From Thermanaerovibrio acidaminovorans DSM 6589 (GTDB lineage Bacteria > Synergistota > Synergistia > Synergistales > Synergistaceae): a DNA stretch of 64,000 nucleotides. The stretch spans positions 1,736,001 through 1,800,000 of the forward strand of contig NC_013522.1 in NCBI RefSeq assembly GCF_000024905.1, in the 5' to 3' direction. The notes beneath the pieces were generated by a model that was given only the letters and a program-made list of their open reading frames with translations, did no database searches and was not told where the DNA came from. The translations under genes and the position numbers were made by a program. Shown piece after piece: positions 25,832 through 34,642 of this stretch (positions are counted from its first letter, which is position 1; each line of letters starts with the position of its first letter).

Positions 25832-28510
25832 CTACCAGGCCCTCATGGCCTGCAGGGCCAGCATGGGGACCCCAAGGGGGGCGTAGCGCTCCGGGTGGCA
25901 GGTGAGGATCAGCACCTGGAGCTCCCGGTGGGACTTGAGCTCCTCCACCGCCGCCTCCAGCCTCCAGCGGTCGGTGGCCATGAGGGCGTCGTCCATCACC
26001 AGCAGCTGATCCTCCAGGGCGGCGAGGCGCAGACCCAGGGCCAGCCGGACCGCGAAGTGGACCTGCTCGATCTCCCCTCCCGATAGGCACCCAAGCTCCA
26101 GCTCCGAATCCACCTCACCGGGGCTGAACCTGGCGGGGGACATCCGGTCCAACACCAGCCTCCCCACCGGCCGGGGGGCCATGCGCCTCAAGATCTCCAT
26201 GGCGGAGACCCCCACCGCGGAGCCTAGACGGATCCACATCTCCTCCTGGCACTCCCGGTGCACCTCCATGAGCAAATCAAGGGCCCTGGCCCTCAGGTCC
26301 TCCTCCGCCAGCTCCCGCCTAAGGTCCTCGATCTCCTCCTCCAGGGAGGCCAGTTGGGAGTAGAGCCCCCGGTTCATCAGGGCCTCCAGCTGCCCCTCCT
26401 CCCGGGCCAGCCGGGACCTGAGCTGGCTCAGCCCCCCCTCCAGATCCTCTCGAGCCTTCGCGGCGGCCCGCAGGTCCCCCTCCGGGTCCCCCAGGTCGGC
26501 CATCCGGCGGGCCAGGTCCTCCTCCAGGGCGGCGGCGAAGTCCAGCTCCCGCTGTAGCTCCCCGAGGCGCCTTGCCAGCTCCTCCCGGGCCTCCATGGAC
26601 AGGAGCTCCTCCCCAAGGGCCCTCAGCTCCTCCTCCAGCCGGCCCCCCCGATCCGCAAGGCCCTTCAGCTCCGCCTCCGTCCGGGACAGCTCCGCGGAGA
26701 GCTCCCGGCAGAGCCCCTCCGCCGCCTCCAGGGCCACAAAGACGTCCCTGGCCTCCCCAGCCTTGGCCTCCTCCTCCGCCGGGTCAGGGGGGCACTGGGC
26801 CCATAGGGGGAACCGGGACAGGATCCGATCCACCTCCTCCCGGGCGGAGGCCAACGAGGCCTCCACGGCCGAGATGTCCGACCCCCTTAGCAGCCCCTCG
26901 AGCCCCTCCTCCAGGTACGCAAGGCGCCCCTCCATCTGCCGCCTCAGGGCGCCAAGGGCCTCCAGCTCCTCCACGCTTCCAACCCGGTGGGCCTCCAGGA
27001 TCCGCGTAAGGCGACCCTGGACCATCTCCAGGTCCTCCCGGATGGAGGCGGAATCGCCCCCGGGGCCCGAGGCCCGGATGAGGCCAAAGCCCTCAAGGAG
27101 GACCTCCACCTCCCTCGTGCCCCTCACGGCAACCCGCTCTCCCGGGGAGGCGGTTAGCTCCACCTTCCCTTCCCCGCGGGTGACCCGCCCCTTGAGGCCA
27201 ACCCGGGGCTCCATCTCCAGGGTTATCATGAACGCCTCCAGCTCGGCCCGGCGGGTCACCACCCGGGTCATCAGCTCCCGGGCCTCCCTTACATCATCGT
27301 CGGAGGGGTGCCTTCGAGCCCCCAGCCGCTCCCTAAGGGACTCCGCCTCCCCCAGGGCCGCCCGGGCGTTCAGCAGGTCCCCCTGGAGCCTGGATATGGT
27401 CTCCCGTAGCTCCAAGAGCCGCCGGGCGTCTCGGGCCTTTTCTTCCATGAGACGGGCCCGGTCCACCCCCTCCCTTGCGGAGGCAAGCTCCGAGCGGGCC
27501 CGGGACAGGCGCTCCTCAAGATCCGCCACCCGGGCCTCAGCCCCGGGCAGATCCAGCTTGACCGCCTGGGCCTCCGCCTCCACTTCCTGGATCCTGCGCT
27601 CCACCCTGGCCCGGCGACTCAGCCGGTCCTTGACCAGCTCCAGCTGGGATGTTAGGGAGTCCCTGCGGGCCCTCACCTGGGTCAGCTCCGACTCCAACCG
27701 CCGGAAACGCTCCGCCCGCTCCCCGCAGGCCGCCTCCTCCTCCCGGACGGAGGCGAGCCGGGCCTCAAGCTCCACCACCTCCGCCGTCAGCTTCGCCACC
27801 CCATCCTGAAGCGCCTCGGACTCCCGGAGATCCGCCTCCATGTCCTCCTTGCGCTTCAGCCTCTCCTCCAACCGGGACCGGAGGACGTGTCTTGGGCTAT
27901 CCGACTTGCGGCTCTCCCTGCCGGTGTCGGTGAAGTACCGGCGGAAATCCCCCTGGAGCCTGTCCTTGAAGGCCCGGCTCACCGGGTCCTGCGCCTGGCT
28001 GGTCACCGCCCGGCGCAGAGCCTCCTCCAGCTGGTCCGACACGGTACCCAGACAGATCCCCCCCTGGGGGATCCAGAGGGCCTGGAGGGCCCCCCAGGAG
28101 GCGGGATCCCAGACCTTGCCCCCCCTCTGCCCCAGTCCCAGGACCTCCAGGGTCCTCGTGACCCCCTGGGGCCCCTCCGCCAGCGGAAGGTACCGGCGGT
28201 CCTCCATCCTCTCCAGAAGACAGGATCCTCCCTTAAGGAAACGCTTGCTGACCCGGTACCTGGTTCCGCCGGCGGAGAACTCCACCGTAACCTCCGGGGA
28301 GAGGTCCCTGCCCCAGGGGACCACGTCTTTAACCTCCTTGGAGGAGGAGTCGTGCCTCCAGAGTAGCCCCGCCCTCAAGGCCTCGAAGAGGCTCGACTTG
28401 CCCGAACCGTTGGGGGCGAAGACCACGCTAACCCCCATTGGCAACCCCTCCAGGGACAGCTCCCCCAGGATGCAACGCCAGTTCCGGACCCGGATGGAGT
28501 GCAGGATCAT
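25832..28510 (-). CDS. YhaN/SbcC-like coiled-coil ATPase
   Basis: 892 aa from ATG at 28510, which overlaps the nuclease stop (ATGA); upstream codons of the same frame are antisense to the nuclease gene. It has an N-terminal ABC half-domain with VVFAPNGSGKSSLFEAL (Walker A), long coiled coils rich in Arg/Glu/Leu (about 190-400 and 530-730), a small globular beta-rich middle part (about 440-520), and a C-terminal half-domain with CLSGGEIEQVHFAVRLAL (signature) and LLVMDDALMATD (Walker B). The CxxC zinc hook of Rad50/SbcC is not visible. With the Mre11-like partner it should process DNA ends, as proposed for Bacillus YhaO-YhaN. Confidence 0.87.
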   Translation of the reverse strand: MILHSIRVRNWRCILGELSLEGLPMGVSVVFAPNGSGKSSLFEALRAGLLWRHDSSSKEVKDVVPWGRDLSPEVTVEFSAGGTRYRVSKRFLKGGSCLLERMEDRRYLPLAEGPQGVTRTLEVLGLGQRGGKVWDPASWGALQALWIPQGGICLGTVSDQLEEALRRAVTSQAQDPVSRAFKDRLQGDFRRYFTDTGRESRKSDSPRHVLRSRLEERLKRKEDMEADLRESEALQDGVAKLTAEVVELEARLASVREEEAACGERAERFRRLESELTQVRARRDSLTSQLELVKDRLSRRARVERRIQEVEAEAQAVKLDLPGAEARVADLEERLSRARSELASAREGVDRARLMEEKARDARRLLELRETISRLQGDLLNARAALGEAESLRERLGARRHPSDDDVREARELMTRVVTRRAELEAFMITLEMEPRVGLKGRVTRGEGKVELTASPGERVAVRGTREVEVLLEGFGLIRASGPGGDSASIREDLEMVQGRLTRILEAHRVGSVEELEALGALRRQMEGRLAYLEEGLEGLLRGSDISAVEASLASAREEVDRILSRFPLWAQCPPDPAEEEAKAGEARDVFVALEAAEGLCRELSAELSRTEAELKGLADRGGRLEEELRALGEELLSMEAREELARRLGELQRELDFAAALEEDLARRMADLGDPEGDLRAAAKAREDLEGGLSQLRSRLAREEGQLEALMNRGLYSQLASLEEEIEDLRRELAEEDLRARALDLLMEVHRECQEEMWIRLGSAVGVSAMEILRRMAPRPVGRLVLDRMSPARFSPGEVDSELELGCLSGGEIEQVHFAVRLALGLRLAALEDQLLVMDDALMATDRWRLEAAVEELKSHRELQVLILTCHPERYAPLGVPMLALQAMRAW

Positions 28511-29592
28511 CCCCTCACCTCCTTCAGGATCCGGTACATCTCGAAGACCGCCCGGTCCCTCACCGCCGGATCCTCCCCCCGATCCAGGAGCCGAAGGGCC
28601 ACCTCCCGAAGCATCCCCTCCGGGAGGAGCTGGATCCACGACCGATCCACCTCCCACGGGTCCTCATGGATCCGGTGCCACAGGAACCGGGCCTCAAGGA
28701 CCTGCCGGATCGCCTCCAGATCATCGAGGCACTGGGGGGACATGTGCCCCCTCAGCGTCAGGTGGATCAGGGTGGAGCCCGGCTCCGGCAGGGCCTCCAG
28801 GCGCCCCTTCAGCCCCTCCAGGGACTTAGGACCCAACAGGGTCTCCTCCATCCGGACCCACTCGAGACGCCCGGTGGGGATCACCTGGATACTGGGTGGG
28901 GAACCCGCCTCCACCTCCACCAGCAACACGTTGCCGCTGTCCCTCTCACCGAAGGAGGTGGGCTCCGGCGTGCCGGAGTAGGCCATCCTCACCGCCCCCG
29001 TCCGGTCCTGGAAGGTTCCGGTGGAGTGCCAGTGGCCCAGCGCCAGGTAGTCCAGTCCGCACCGCTCCGCCGCGTCCCGGGGGATCGGATGGTCCCAGGG
29101 GGAGACGTTTGGCCCCTCCACGGAGCCGTGGGCCACCCCGATCCTGGGTAGCCCCGCCCCCTCCCGGGGGATCCAGCCGGTGGGGTCCTGGTTGGACTCC
29201 TTGGACGCAACCGGACAGGGGTAGAGAACGCACCCCGGGGCCGCCACCGGAGCGGCCCGACGCAGCACCGTCACGTTCCCCGGGGAGGCGAAGCCCCGGT
29301 GGTCCCACACGGCCCCGGGGACAAGGGGGTCGTGGTTCCCCGGTAGCAGGTAGACCGGGCAGGGGGAGCGGGAAAGCAGGTCCAGGAGCCGTTGCACCAG
29401 GACCCGGTCCACCCGGTTGTCCTCGAACACGTCCCCCGCCACCAGCAGGAAGTCCGCGCATCGCTTCCGGGCGACCTCCAGGATCCGCCGGACCGCTTCC
29501 AGCCGCTCCCGCCGGACCGTTTCCGCCGCGGAGCCCACCTGGACGGCCCTCATCCCCACCTGCCAGTCCGCGGTGTGGATAAACCTTACCAA
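28507..29592 (-). CDS. Mre11/SbcD-like (YhaO-type) metallophosphoesterase nuclease
   Basis: 361 aa from TTG at 29592, which has GGAGGTGG five bases upstream and places the family start FIHTADWQVG at residue 4; a longer frame to 29634 lacks support. Two-metal phosphoesterase motifs: HTADWQVG (DxH region, with Trp-Gln in place of the usual LH), LVAGDVFEDNRV (GDxxD-like), LLPGNHDPLV (GNHD), VAHGSVEG and LGHWH. The partner ATPase is encoded next with a 4-base overlap. Together they form an Rad50/Mre11-type DNA repair complex. The aspartate-Trp-Gln change in motif I is common in this subfamily. Confidence 0.88.
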   Translation of the reverse strand: MVRFIHTADWQVGMRAVQVGSAAETVRRERLEAVRRILEVARKRCADFLLVAGDVFEDNRVDRVLVQRLLDLLSRSPCPVYLLPGNHDPLVPGAVWDHRGFASPGNVTVLRRAAPVAAPGCVLYPCPVASKESNQDPTGWIPREGAGLPRIGVAHGSVEGPNVSPWDHPIPRDAAERCGLDYLALGHWHSTGTFQDRTGAVRMAYSGTPEPTSFGERDSGNVLLVEVEAGSPPSIQVIPTGRLEWVRMEETLLGPKSLEGLKGRLEALPEPGSTLIHLTLRGHMSPQCLDDLEAIRQVLEARFLWHRIHEDPWEVDRSWIQLLPEGMLREVALRLLDRGEDPAVRDRAVFEMYRILKEVRG

Positions 29593-29637
29593 AGCCCCAC
29601 CTCCATCGTACCCCCGGGGTACACGGGGATCCATCCG

Positions 29638-30639
29638 TCACAGGTCTCCCTGGGCCCCCGGACGGCTCGGCAACCGGCCCAGCCCCTTGGCCCGCTTGGC
29701 CCGGTACATCCTTCGGTCCGCCTCCATGAGAACCCCGTCCAGATCCGGGCTCGACACGTCCACCTGCACCACCCCGTGGGAGAGGCCCACCACGGGGAGC
29801 TCCCGGCGCACCTGCTCCTCCAGCCGGGCCATGACCCCCTCCGCCTCCTCCTCCCCCACCCCCACCAGGATCAGGAGGAACTCGTCCCCACCAACCCGGA
29901 ACGGGTAGTCCACCTGCCGGCGGGTACACCCCTCCAGGAGCCGGGCGAACTCCGCAAGCACCCGGTCCCCCTCCAGGTGTCCCAGCGAGTCGTTCACCTG
30001 CTTGAACCCGTCCAGGTCCATTGAGACCAGCGTCAGCCTCGTCCCGTACCGGCGGGACCGGGCCACCTCCCGGGGGAAGACCTCGGAAAGGTACCGGCGG
30101 TTGTAGAGCCCCGTCAGGTGGTCCCTTATGGCCATCTCCTGAAGGCGCTGGTTGAGCTCCTCCAGCTGGCGGTTCTTCTTGGCCAGCTCCCGCTGGGCGT
30201 TGGCCAGCTCGTTGTTAAGCTCGCTTATCCGGTTCAGCATCTCGTCCTGGGAGGGGGCCCGCCGGGCGGAGGCCTCCTTGGCCATGGCCCTCAGGTAGTT
30301 GGCCTGCTCGTTGTTCACCCGGCCCAGCTCCTCCATCAGGTCCAGCTCCCCGTCCCCCCGGCTGACCGCCAGGACGATCCGGTCCCCCGCCCTCATCCCG
30401 GAGAGGAAAAGCCTGACCTCCCCCTCCTGCGGGAGGACCATCTCCACGTCCCGCTGGAGAACCACCCCCTGGGCCAGCACCTCCAACAAGAAGCGCCAGA
30501 ACTTGACCGACTCGTCCCGGCTGACCAGGGACGCAAAGTTGCCATCCCCCTGGAACCGACCGAGCCCCAGGGGATCCGACAGGACCTCCACCAGGTTACC
30601 CTGCAGGTCCAGCTCGAAGACGCTGCTCTCCATCCTCAT
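29638..30639 (-). CDS. GGDEF diguanylate cyclase with N-terminal PAS-like domain
   Basis: 333 aa from ATG at 30639, overlapping the stop of the B12-sensor gene (ATGA); an ATG at 30633 is an alternative. Residues about 1-100 look like a small PAS-type domain. A heptad-rich linker follows (about 120-170, NELANAQRELAKKNRQLEEL). The GGDEF domain (about 170-325) has an intact active site FRVGGDEFLL and the RxxD inhibitory site (RQVD) five residues before it, so it should make c-di-GMP with product inhibition. Translational coupling to the B12-binding protein implies a shared signalling pathway. Confidence 0.93.
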   Translation of the reverse strand: MRMESSVFELDLQGNLVEVLSDPLGLGRFQGDGNFASLVSRDESVKFWRFLLEVLAQGVVLQRDVEMVLPQEGEVRLFLSGMRAGDRIVLAVSRGDGELDLMEELGRVNNEQANYLRAMAKEASARRAPSQDEMLNRISELNNELANAQRELAKKNRQLEELNQRLQEMAIRDHLTGLYNRRYLSEVFPREVARSRRYGTRLTLVSMDLDGFKQVNDSLGHLEGDRVLAEFARLLEGCTRRQVDYPFRVGGDEFLLILVGVGEEEAEGVMARLEEQVRRELPVVGLSHGVVQVDVSSPDLDGVLMEADRRMYRAKRAKGLGRLPSRPGAQGDL

Positions 30640-31655
30640 CCCCCCAAGAAGGCCTCTACATCGTCCACCCACCTGGCCCCCAGGTCCGCCCCCACTTTCC
30701 GCCACAGCTCCGGGTCCATGGAGAAGGGCCGGCCCCCCACGATCACCTTCACGTCCCCCGTCCGGGGGTCCTCCTTTATGGCCCTAACCATCTCCCTCAA
30801 GGGAACCAGGTGGATACCGAGGGTGGCGGAAAGGAGCACCGCCGAGGCGCCCCGCTGGTGGGCGTAGCGGATCAGGTCCTGCACCGGGGTGTTGGCCCCC
30901 AGGTAGTGGGTGTCGTAGCCGTCCATCTCCAGCAGGTCGCACACCATCCGGATCCCGATCTCGTGCAGCTCCCCGCTGACGCAGGCCCCCACCAGGGTGA
31001 TCCCCCTGGGGCTCCGGGCGGCCTTGAAAACCAGGGGGTAGAGGTAGGACATGATCAGCTGGGTGGAGGCGGTGAAGTAGTGCTCCTGGGCCACGGACAC
31101 CACCCCCGCCTGCCAGAGGACCCCCACCCGGTGGAGGGCCTCCTGAAACAGGTACACGTACAGGTCCCTTACGCCAACCCCCCGGGATACCAGCCGGTTC
31201 ACCAGCCCCAGGGCCTGGTCCCTCCGGGCCTCCAGCAGGAGGGAGGTGTATAGCTCCATCTCCTCCCTGAGGGGGTTCGGTGGGGGCTGGTCCTGGGGGG
31301 AGGGGCCGCCGGACAGGACATCCAGGACGGCATGCAGCATGGATAGACCCATCCTATGGGACCTCTCGTCCAGCAGGGGGCTCACCCCCTCCCAGGTGGA
31401 CCGAAGGGACGCCTCGAGACACCCAAGGGGGATCTTGAGCCCCGCGAAGAGGTCCCTGGCCCACTTCACGTAGTCCAAGAACAGCGGGGGAGACTCCATG
31501 ACCAGGGAGTGGACGAAGAAGGCCACGTGGCAACGCAGGTCCTCCCGGCACTTGGCCAGACCCCGCTCATCCAGCCCACCCATGTCCCAACGGCTGGCCA
31601 GGTCATCGAAGGCCCGCTCGAACGCCCGCTCAACCAGATCATCCCGATACTCCAA
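30636..31655 (-). CDS. Cobalamin-binding sensor protein (CarH/LitR-type B12 domain)
   Basis: 339 aa, soluble. The N-terminal helical part (about 1-125) resembles RsbR-type sensor domains. Residues about 130-215 form a helical B12-cap domain with W181, followed nine residues later by E191-H192, the W-x9-EH pattern of the photoreceptors CarH and LitR. The Rossmann-like B12-binding domain (about 217-335) contains E229-L-H231-E-I-G234, the ExHxxG variant of the base-off/His-on motif, and IVGGRPF near the end. No methyltransferase or mutase partner is adjacent. The downstream diguanylate cyclase suggests that cobalamin state (light, redox or supply) controls c-di-GMP. A corrinoid carrier protein is the alternative. 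Confidence 0.85.
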   Translation of the reverse strand: MEYRDDLVERAFERAFDDLASRWDMGGLDERGLAKCREDLRCHVAFFVHSLVMESPPLFLDYVKWARDLFAGLKIPLGCLEASLRSTWEGVSPLLDERSHRMGLSMLHAVLDVLSGGPSPQDQPPPNPLREEMELYTSLLLEARRDQALGLVNRLVSRGVGVRDLYVYLFQEALHRVGVLWQAGVVSVAQEHYFTASTQLIMSYLYPLVFKAARSPRGITLVGACVSGELHEIGIRMVCDLLEMDGYDTHYLGANTPVQDLIRYAHQRGASAVLLSATLGIHLVPLREMVRAIKEDPRTGDVKVIVGGRPFSMDPELWRKVGADLGARWVDDVEAFLGG

Positions 31656-31723
31656 CCGATCACCCCCCGCAGGATCCCTGACGATGTTTTATTATATCTT
31701 CAGAGCGGGCAAAGCCTTGGGGG

Positions 31724-34642
31724 GTGTCTGAGCTGGGGGCAACGGCCAAGAGGTACGTGCGGATCGGGGACGTGGCGGAGGACTTACAGGCACTGCACCG
31801 CCTGGGGTTCACCTTCCTGGTGCCCTCCAGGGCGGACCAGGGGATCCTGATGGACCTGCTGCTGGGGGAGGCCAGCGCCTTGAGGGACCGGCCCCGGATC
31901 GTCCGGTGGGACGGGCTCTACCAGATGCTCCTCCGGGAGGCCCACAGGTCCCGAGTGGAGCACCACCTGCCCACCCGGCGGATCGACCCCTCGGACCGGT
32001 ACGTGATAGCCCGCTGGGCCCTGTCCCGTAGCAGGACCGAGGGGTCCCCCCCCATGGCCTTCGACCCCAAGTTTCCCCATCTGGCGGCGTCCCAGATGGT
32101 GGAGCTCCTCAGGGAGGAGGTGACCGAGGAGCACCTGCGTCTGGCCATGGGCTGCGGGGACTGCGGCACCTGTCCGGCGGACTCGGCGGAGGCCCTTCTG
32201 TGCGCCACCTACCGGCACTTCACCGGCTACCTGGAGGCCAACCGGCTCATGGACGAGGCCCAGCTGCCCACCATGACCTCCCGGCTGTTGCGCCTGATGG
32301 GCTCCCCGAACCTGAGGCTGGCCCTGGTGGGGTTCCTGTCCTTCACCCACGGGCAGCTGAACCTGGTTAGGCTGCTGAGGGAGCTGGGGTGCGAGCTGTG
32401 CCTCCTGATCCCCTGGGTGAACCTGGAGGGGGTTCCGGACTGCGCCCTCCAGATGGGGATAGATGCCGCCATGGCCCCCCATTCCCCCCCTCCATCGTGC
32501 CAGGCGCTCCTGGGGCTGGACCCTCACCACCAGTACGAGGCCCTGGCCAGGGAGCTGGCCCTCCTGGGGAGCCCCCACTGCAGGCTGGACTTCAGCGGCC
32601 CCCTGGACCAGGTGGCCATATCGGTGCCGGAGGAGGACCTGAGGCGGGTCCGGTGGGAGCTCACCCGGCACGATGTCCCCTTCTGGATCCAGGGGGGGAC
32701 GTCCCTGTCGGAGTCCCTGGCCTTCCGGGTCCTCATGCTGGCCCTGAACGCCGCCCGGTCCCGGTGGGCCTTCCGGCCCACATTGAGGCTCCTCTCCGCC
32801 CTGCACCCCCGCCAGGTGCGCAGTGAGGTCATCTCAACCAGGCCAAGGGGCAGGGACCAGTGGCTGGAGGCCCTCAAGGGGCCTCTCCGGGAGGCCTTCG
32901 AGTCCATCTCCCGCCGGGCAGACAGCTTCCTGGAGCCCCCGGGGCTAACCCCCGGGGAGGCCATGGACCAGGCCCAGGGGATCATGGAGGCGGTGGACCT
33001 GTTCCAGCTGGCCCGGGGTCTCCAGGACAGGCCCCACATGGACTGGACGATAAGGGCCATGGGCTCCGCCCTGGAGGAGGCCCAGAAGCGCCGCTTCGCC
33101 CTCTCCAGGGGGCAGGACCTGGGGGAGGCCTTCCGGGAGAGACTGGACGGGCAGGAGGCGATCCAGTTCCTGGCCGCCTGGGGGGCCTCATCGTACACCG
33201 CCCAGGAGCAGCCCCTCCAGGGGGCGGTTAGGGTCTACCGGGGAAATCCGCCGGTGCTGGCGGACCACCGGTGCCTCATCCTGTGCGGCGCCGACCAGTC
33301 CCGCTGGCCCGGCAAGCTCAGGGAGAGCGCCACGTTGGGGGAGGAGAGCCGCCGCCGGCTGAATCGGACCGACTGGGCCTCCCAGGGCCTCAACCCCACC
33401 CACCTGGTGGAGATCCACGAGCGGCGCGCCGAGAAGGAGGCCCTCTTCTTCCGGCTGGCCCTCACCGCCCGGGACCTGCTGGTCTTGAGCAGGCCGGTCA
33501 ACGACCGGGAGGGGCGCCCGACCTCCAAGAGCCCCTTCGAGGGGAGCCTACACCGGGTGGGCATCCGGGAGCCGGTGCCCATGAACCCCACCCCGAGCCT
33601 CCTGGATTCACCCCCAATCCGGGGGATCCACCTGGAGAACCCGTGGGATCCCCCCAGGAGGACCGGCCCCCTGGAGCTCCTGGCGGACCGGGTCCAGCTG
33701 CCCACCAAGGTGAGGCTGAGCCAGCTGGACACCTTCAGCCAGTGCCCCTTCGCCTTCGCCTGCGAGGCCATTCTGGAGCTCAAGATCCAGGACCGGGACC
33801 CCGCATCCAGCGTGAGCCTGAGCACCCTGGCCCACCACGGCCTGCAGCTCCTGGGGGAGGCCCTGTCCAAGGGCGCCACCCCGGTGGTGGAACGGTGCCT
33901 CCTGGAGGCCATGGAGGGAAGCGGGGTGGACCTCAACGCCCCCAGGTTCATGCGGCAGCGGGCGCTGCTGTCGGACCTGCTGGACCGGTGTCTTCAATGG
34001 CTGTACGCCAGGCGCGAGGGCCTCAAGGATCGGCTGATCGATACCCTGTGGGAGGTGGAGCTGCCCCCCATCCGGCGAACCAACCTGGTGACCTCCGGCC
34101 GGGCGGACATGGTGGACCTGATCCGGCTGGAGGGCCAGCAGGTCGGGGCCTTCATCGTGGACTTCAAGTGGGGAAACTCCGATGGCTACTCCCACTCCCT
34201 TCAGCCCGGGGCCTACTCCCTGGCCATCCAGGAGTCCCATGTCCTGGGGGATAGGGTGGACGTCCAGGTGCTGGGGTGCGGGATCGTATCCTTCCGGGAG
34301 ATGCTAAACCAACGCCGTTTCCGCAGGAAAGAGGTGGGCCGGGGCTCCCATGGGGGCCGCAAGGGTTTCCTGGAGAACTGCTACTGGCTGATACCGAACG
34401 GGGCCAAAGCGGAGGTTGACGGGAAGAAGGGGAGGCTGGGGGACCTGGATCTGGCGTTGAAGCTGGCGGGGAGGGCCCTGGACGAGCTGGACTCCGCCCT
34501 GGGGAAGGGGGTCTTCGCCGCCGACTACGGATCGAAGCGGTGCGACCGGTGTCAGTACCAGGGGCTCTGCCGCAGGCTGGAGGAGGGCCGGTGGCTCTCC
34601 CGGGAGGACCTATCGGAGGAGGAGACGGATGAGAGGGATTGA
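31724..34642 (+). CDS. addB: AddB-like subunit of helicase-nuclease (Fe-S PD-(D/E)XK nuclease)
   Basis: 972 aa, GTG start. The N-terminal two thirds is an inactivated helicase-like region in which I see no Walker A motif. The C-terminal nuclease (about 660-960) has the sequence VRLSQLDTFSQCPFAF with the first cluster cysteine, the catalytic region AFIVDFKWGNSDGY (D-x-K), QPGAYSLA, and a final CDRCQYQGLC (C-x2-C-x5-C). The four cysteines match the 4Fe-4S clamp of Bacillus AddB. With AddA it resects double-strand breaks for RecA. It overlaps addA by 14 bases. Confidence 0.9.
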   Translation: MSELGATAKRYVRIGDVAEDLQALHRLGFTFLVPSRADQGILMDLLLGEASALRDRPRIVRWDGLYQMLLREAHRSRVEHHLPTRRIDPSDRYVIARWALSRSRTEGSPPMAFDPKFPHLAASQMVELLREEVTEEHLRLAMGCGDCGTCPADSAEALLCATYRHFTGYLEANRLMDEAQLPTMTSRLLRLMGSPNLRLALVGFLSFTHGQLNLVRLLRELGCELCLLIPWVNLEGVPDCALQMGIDAAMAPHSPPPSCQALLGLDPHHQYEALARELALLGSPHCRLDFSGPLDQVAISVPEEDLRRVRWELTRHDVPFWIQGGTSLSESLAFRVLMLALNAARSRWAFRPTLRLLSALHPRQVRSEVISTRPRGRDQWLEALKGPLREAFESISRRADSFLEPPGLTPGEAMDQAQGIMEAVDLFQLARGLQDRPHMDWTIRAMGSALEEAQKRRFALSRGQDLGEAFRERLDGQEAIQFLAAWGASSYTAQEQPLQGAVRVYRGNPPVLADHRCLILCGADQSRWPGKLRESATLGEESRRRLNRTDWASQGLNPTHLVEIHERRAEKEALFFRLALTARDLLVLSRPVNDREGRPTSKSPFEGSLHRVGIREPVPMNPTPSLLDSPPIRGIHLENPWDPPRRTGPLELLADRVQLPTKVRLSQLDTFSQCPFAFACEAILELKIQDRDPASSVSLSTLAHHGLQLLGEALSKGATPVVERCLLEAMEGSGVDLNAPRFMRQRALLSDLLDRCLQWLYARREGLKDRLIDTLWEVELPPIRRTNLVTSGRADMVDLIRLEGQQVGAFIVDFKWGNSDGYSHSLQPGAYSLAIQESHVLGDRVDVQVLGCGIVSFREMLNQRRFRRKEVGRGSHGGRKGFLENCYWLIPNGAKAEVDGKKGRLGDLDLALKLAGRALDELDSALGKGVFAADYGSKRCDRCQYQGLCRRLEEGRWLSREDLSEEETDERD

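Noticed and set aside
26595-27809. Plus-strand Ser/Arg-rich frame of 404 codons
   Set aside because: It is the reverse complement of the coiled-coil ATPase; biased composition follows from Glu/Leu/Arg codons.
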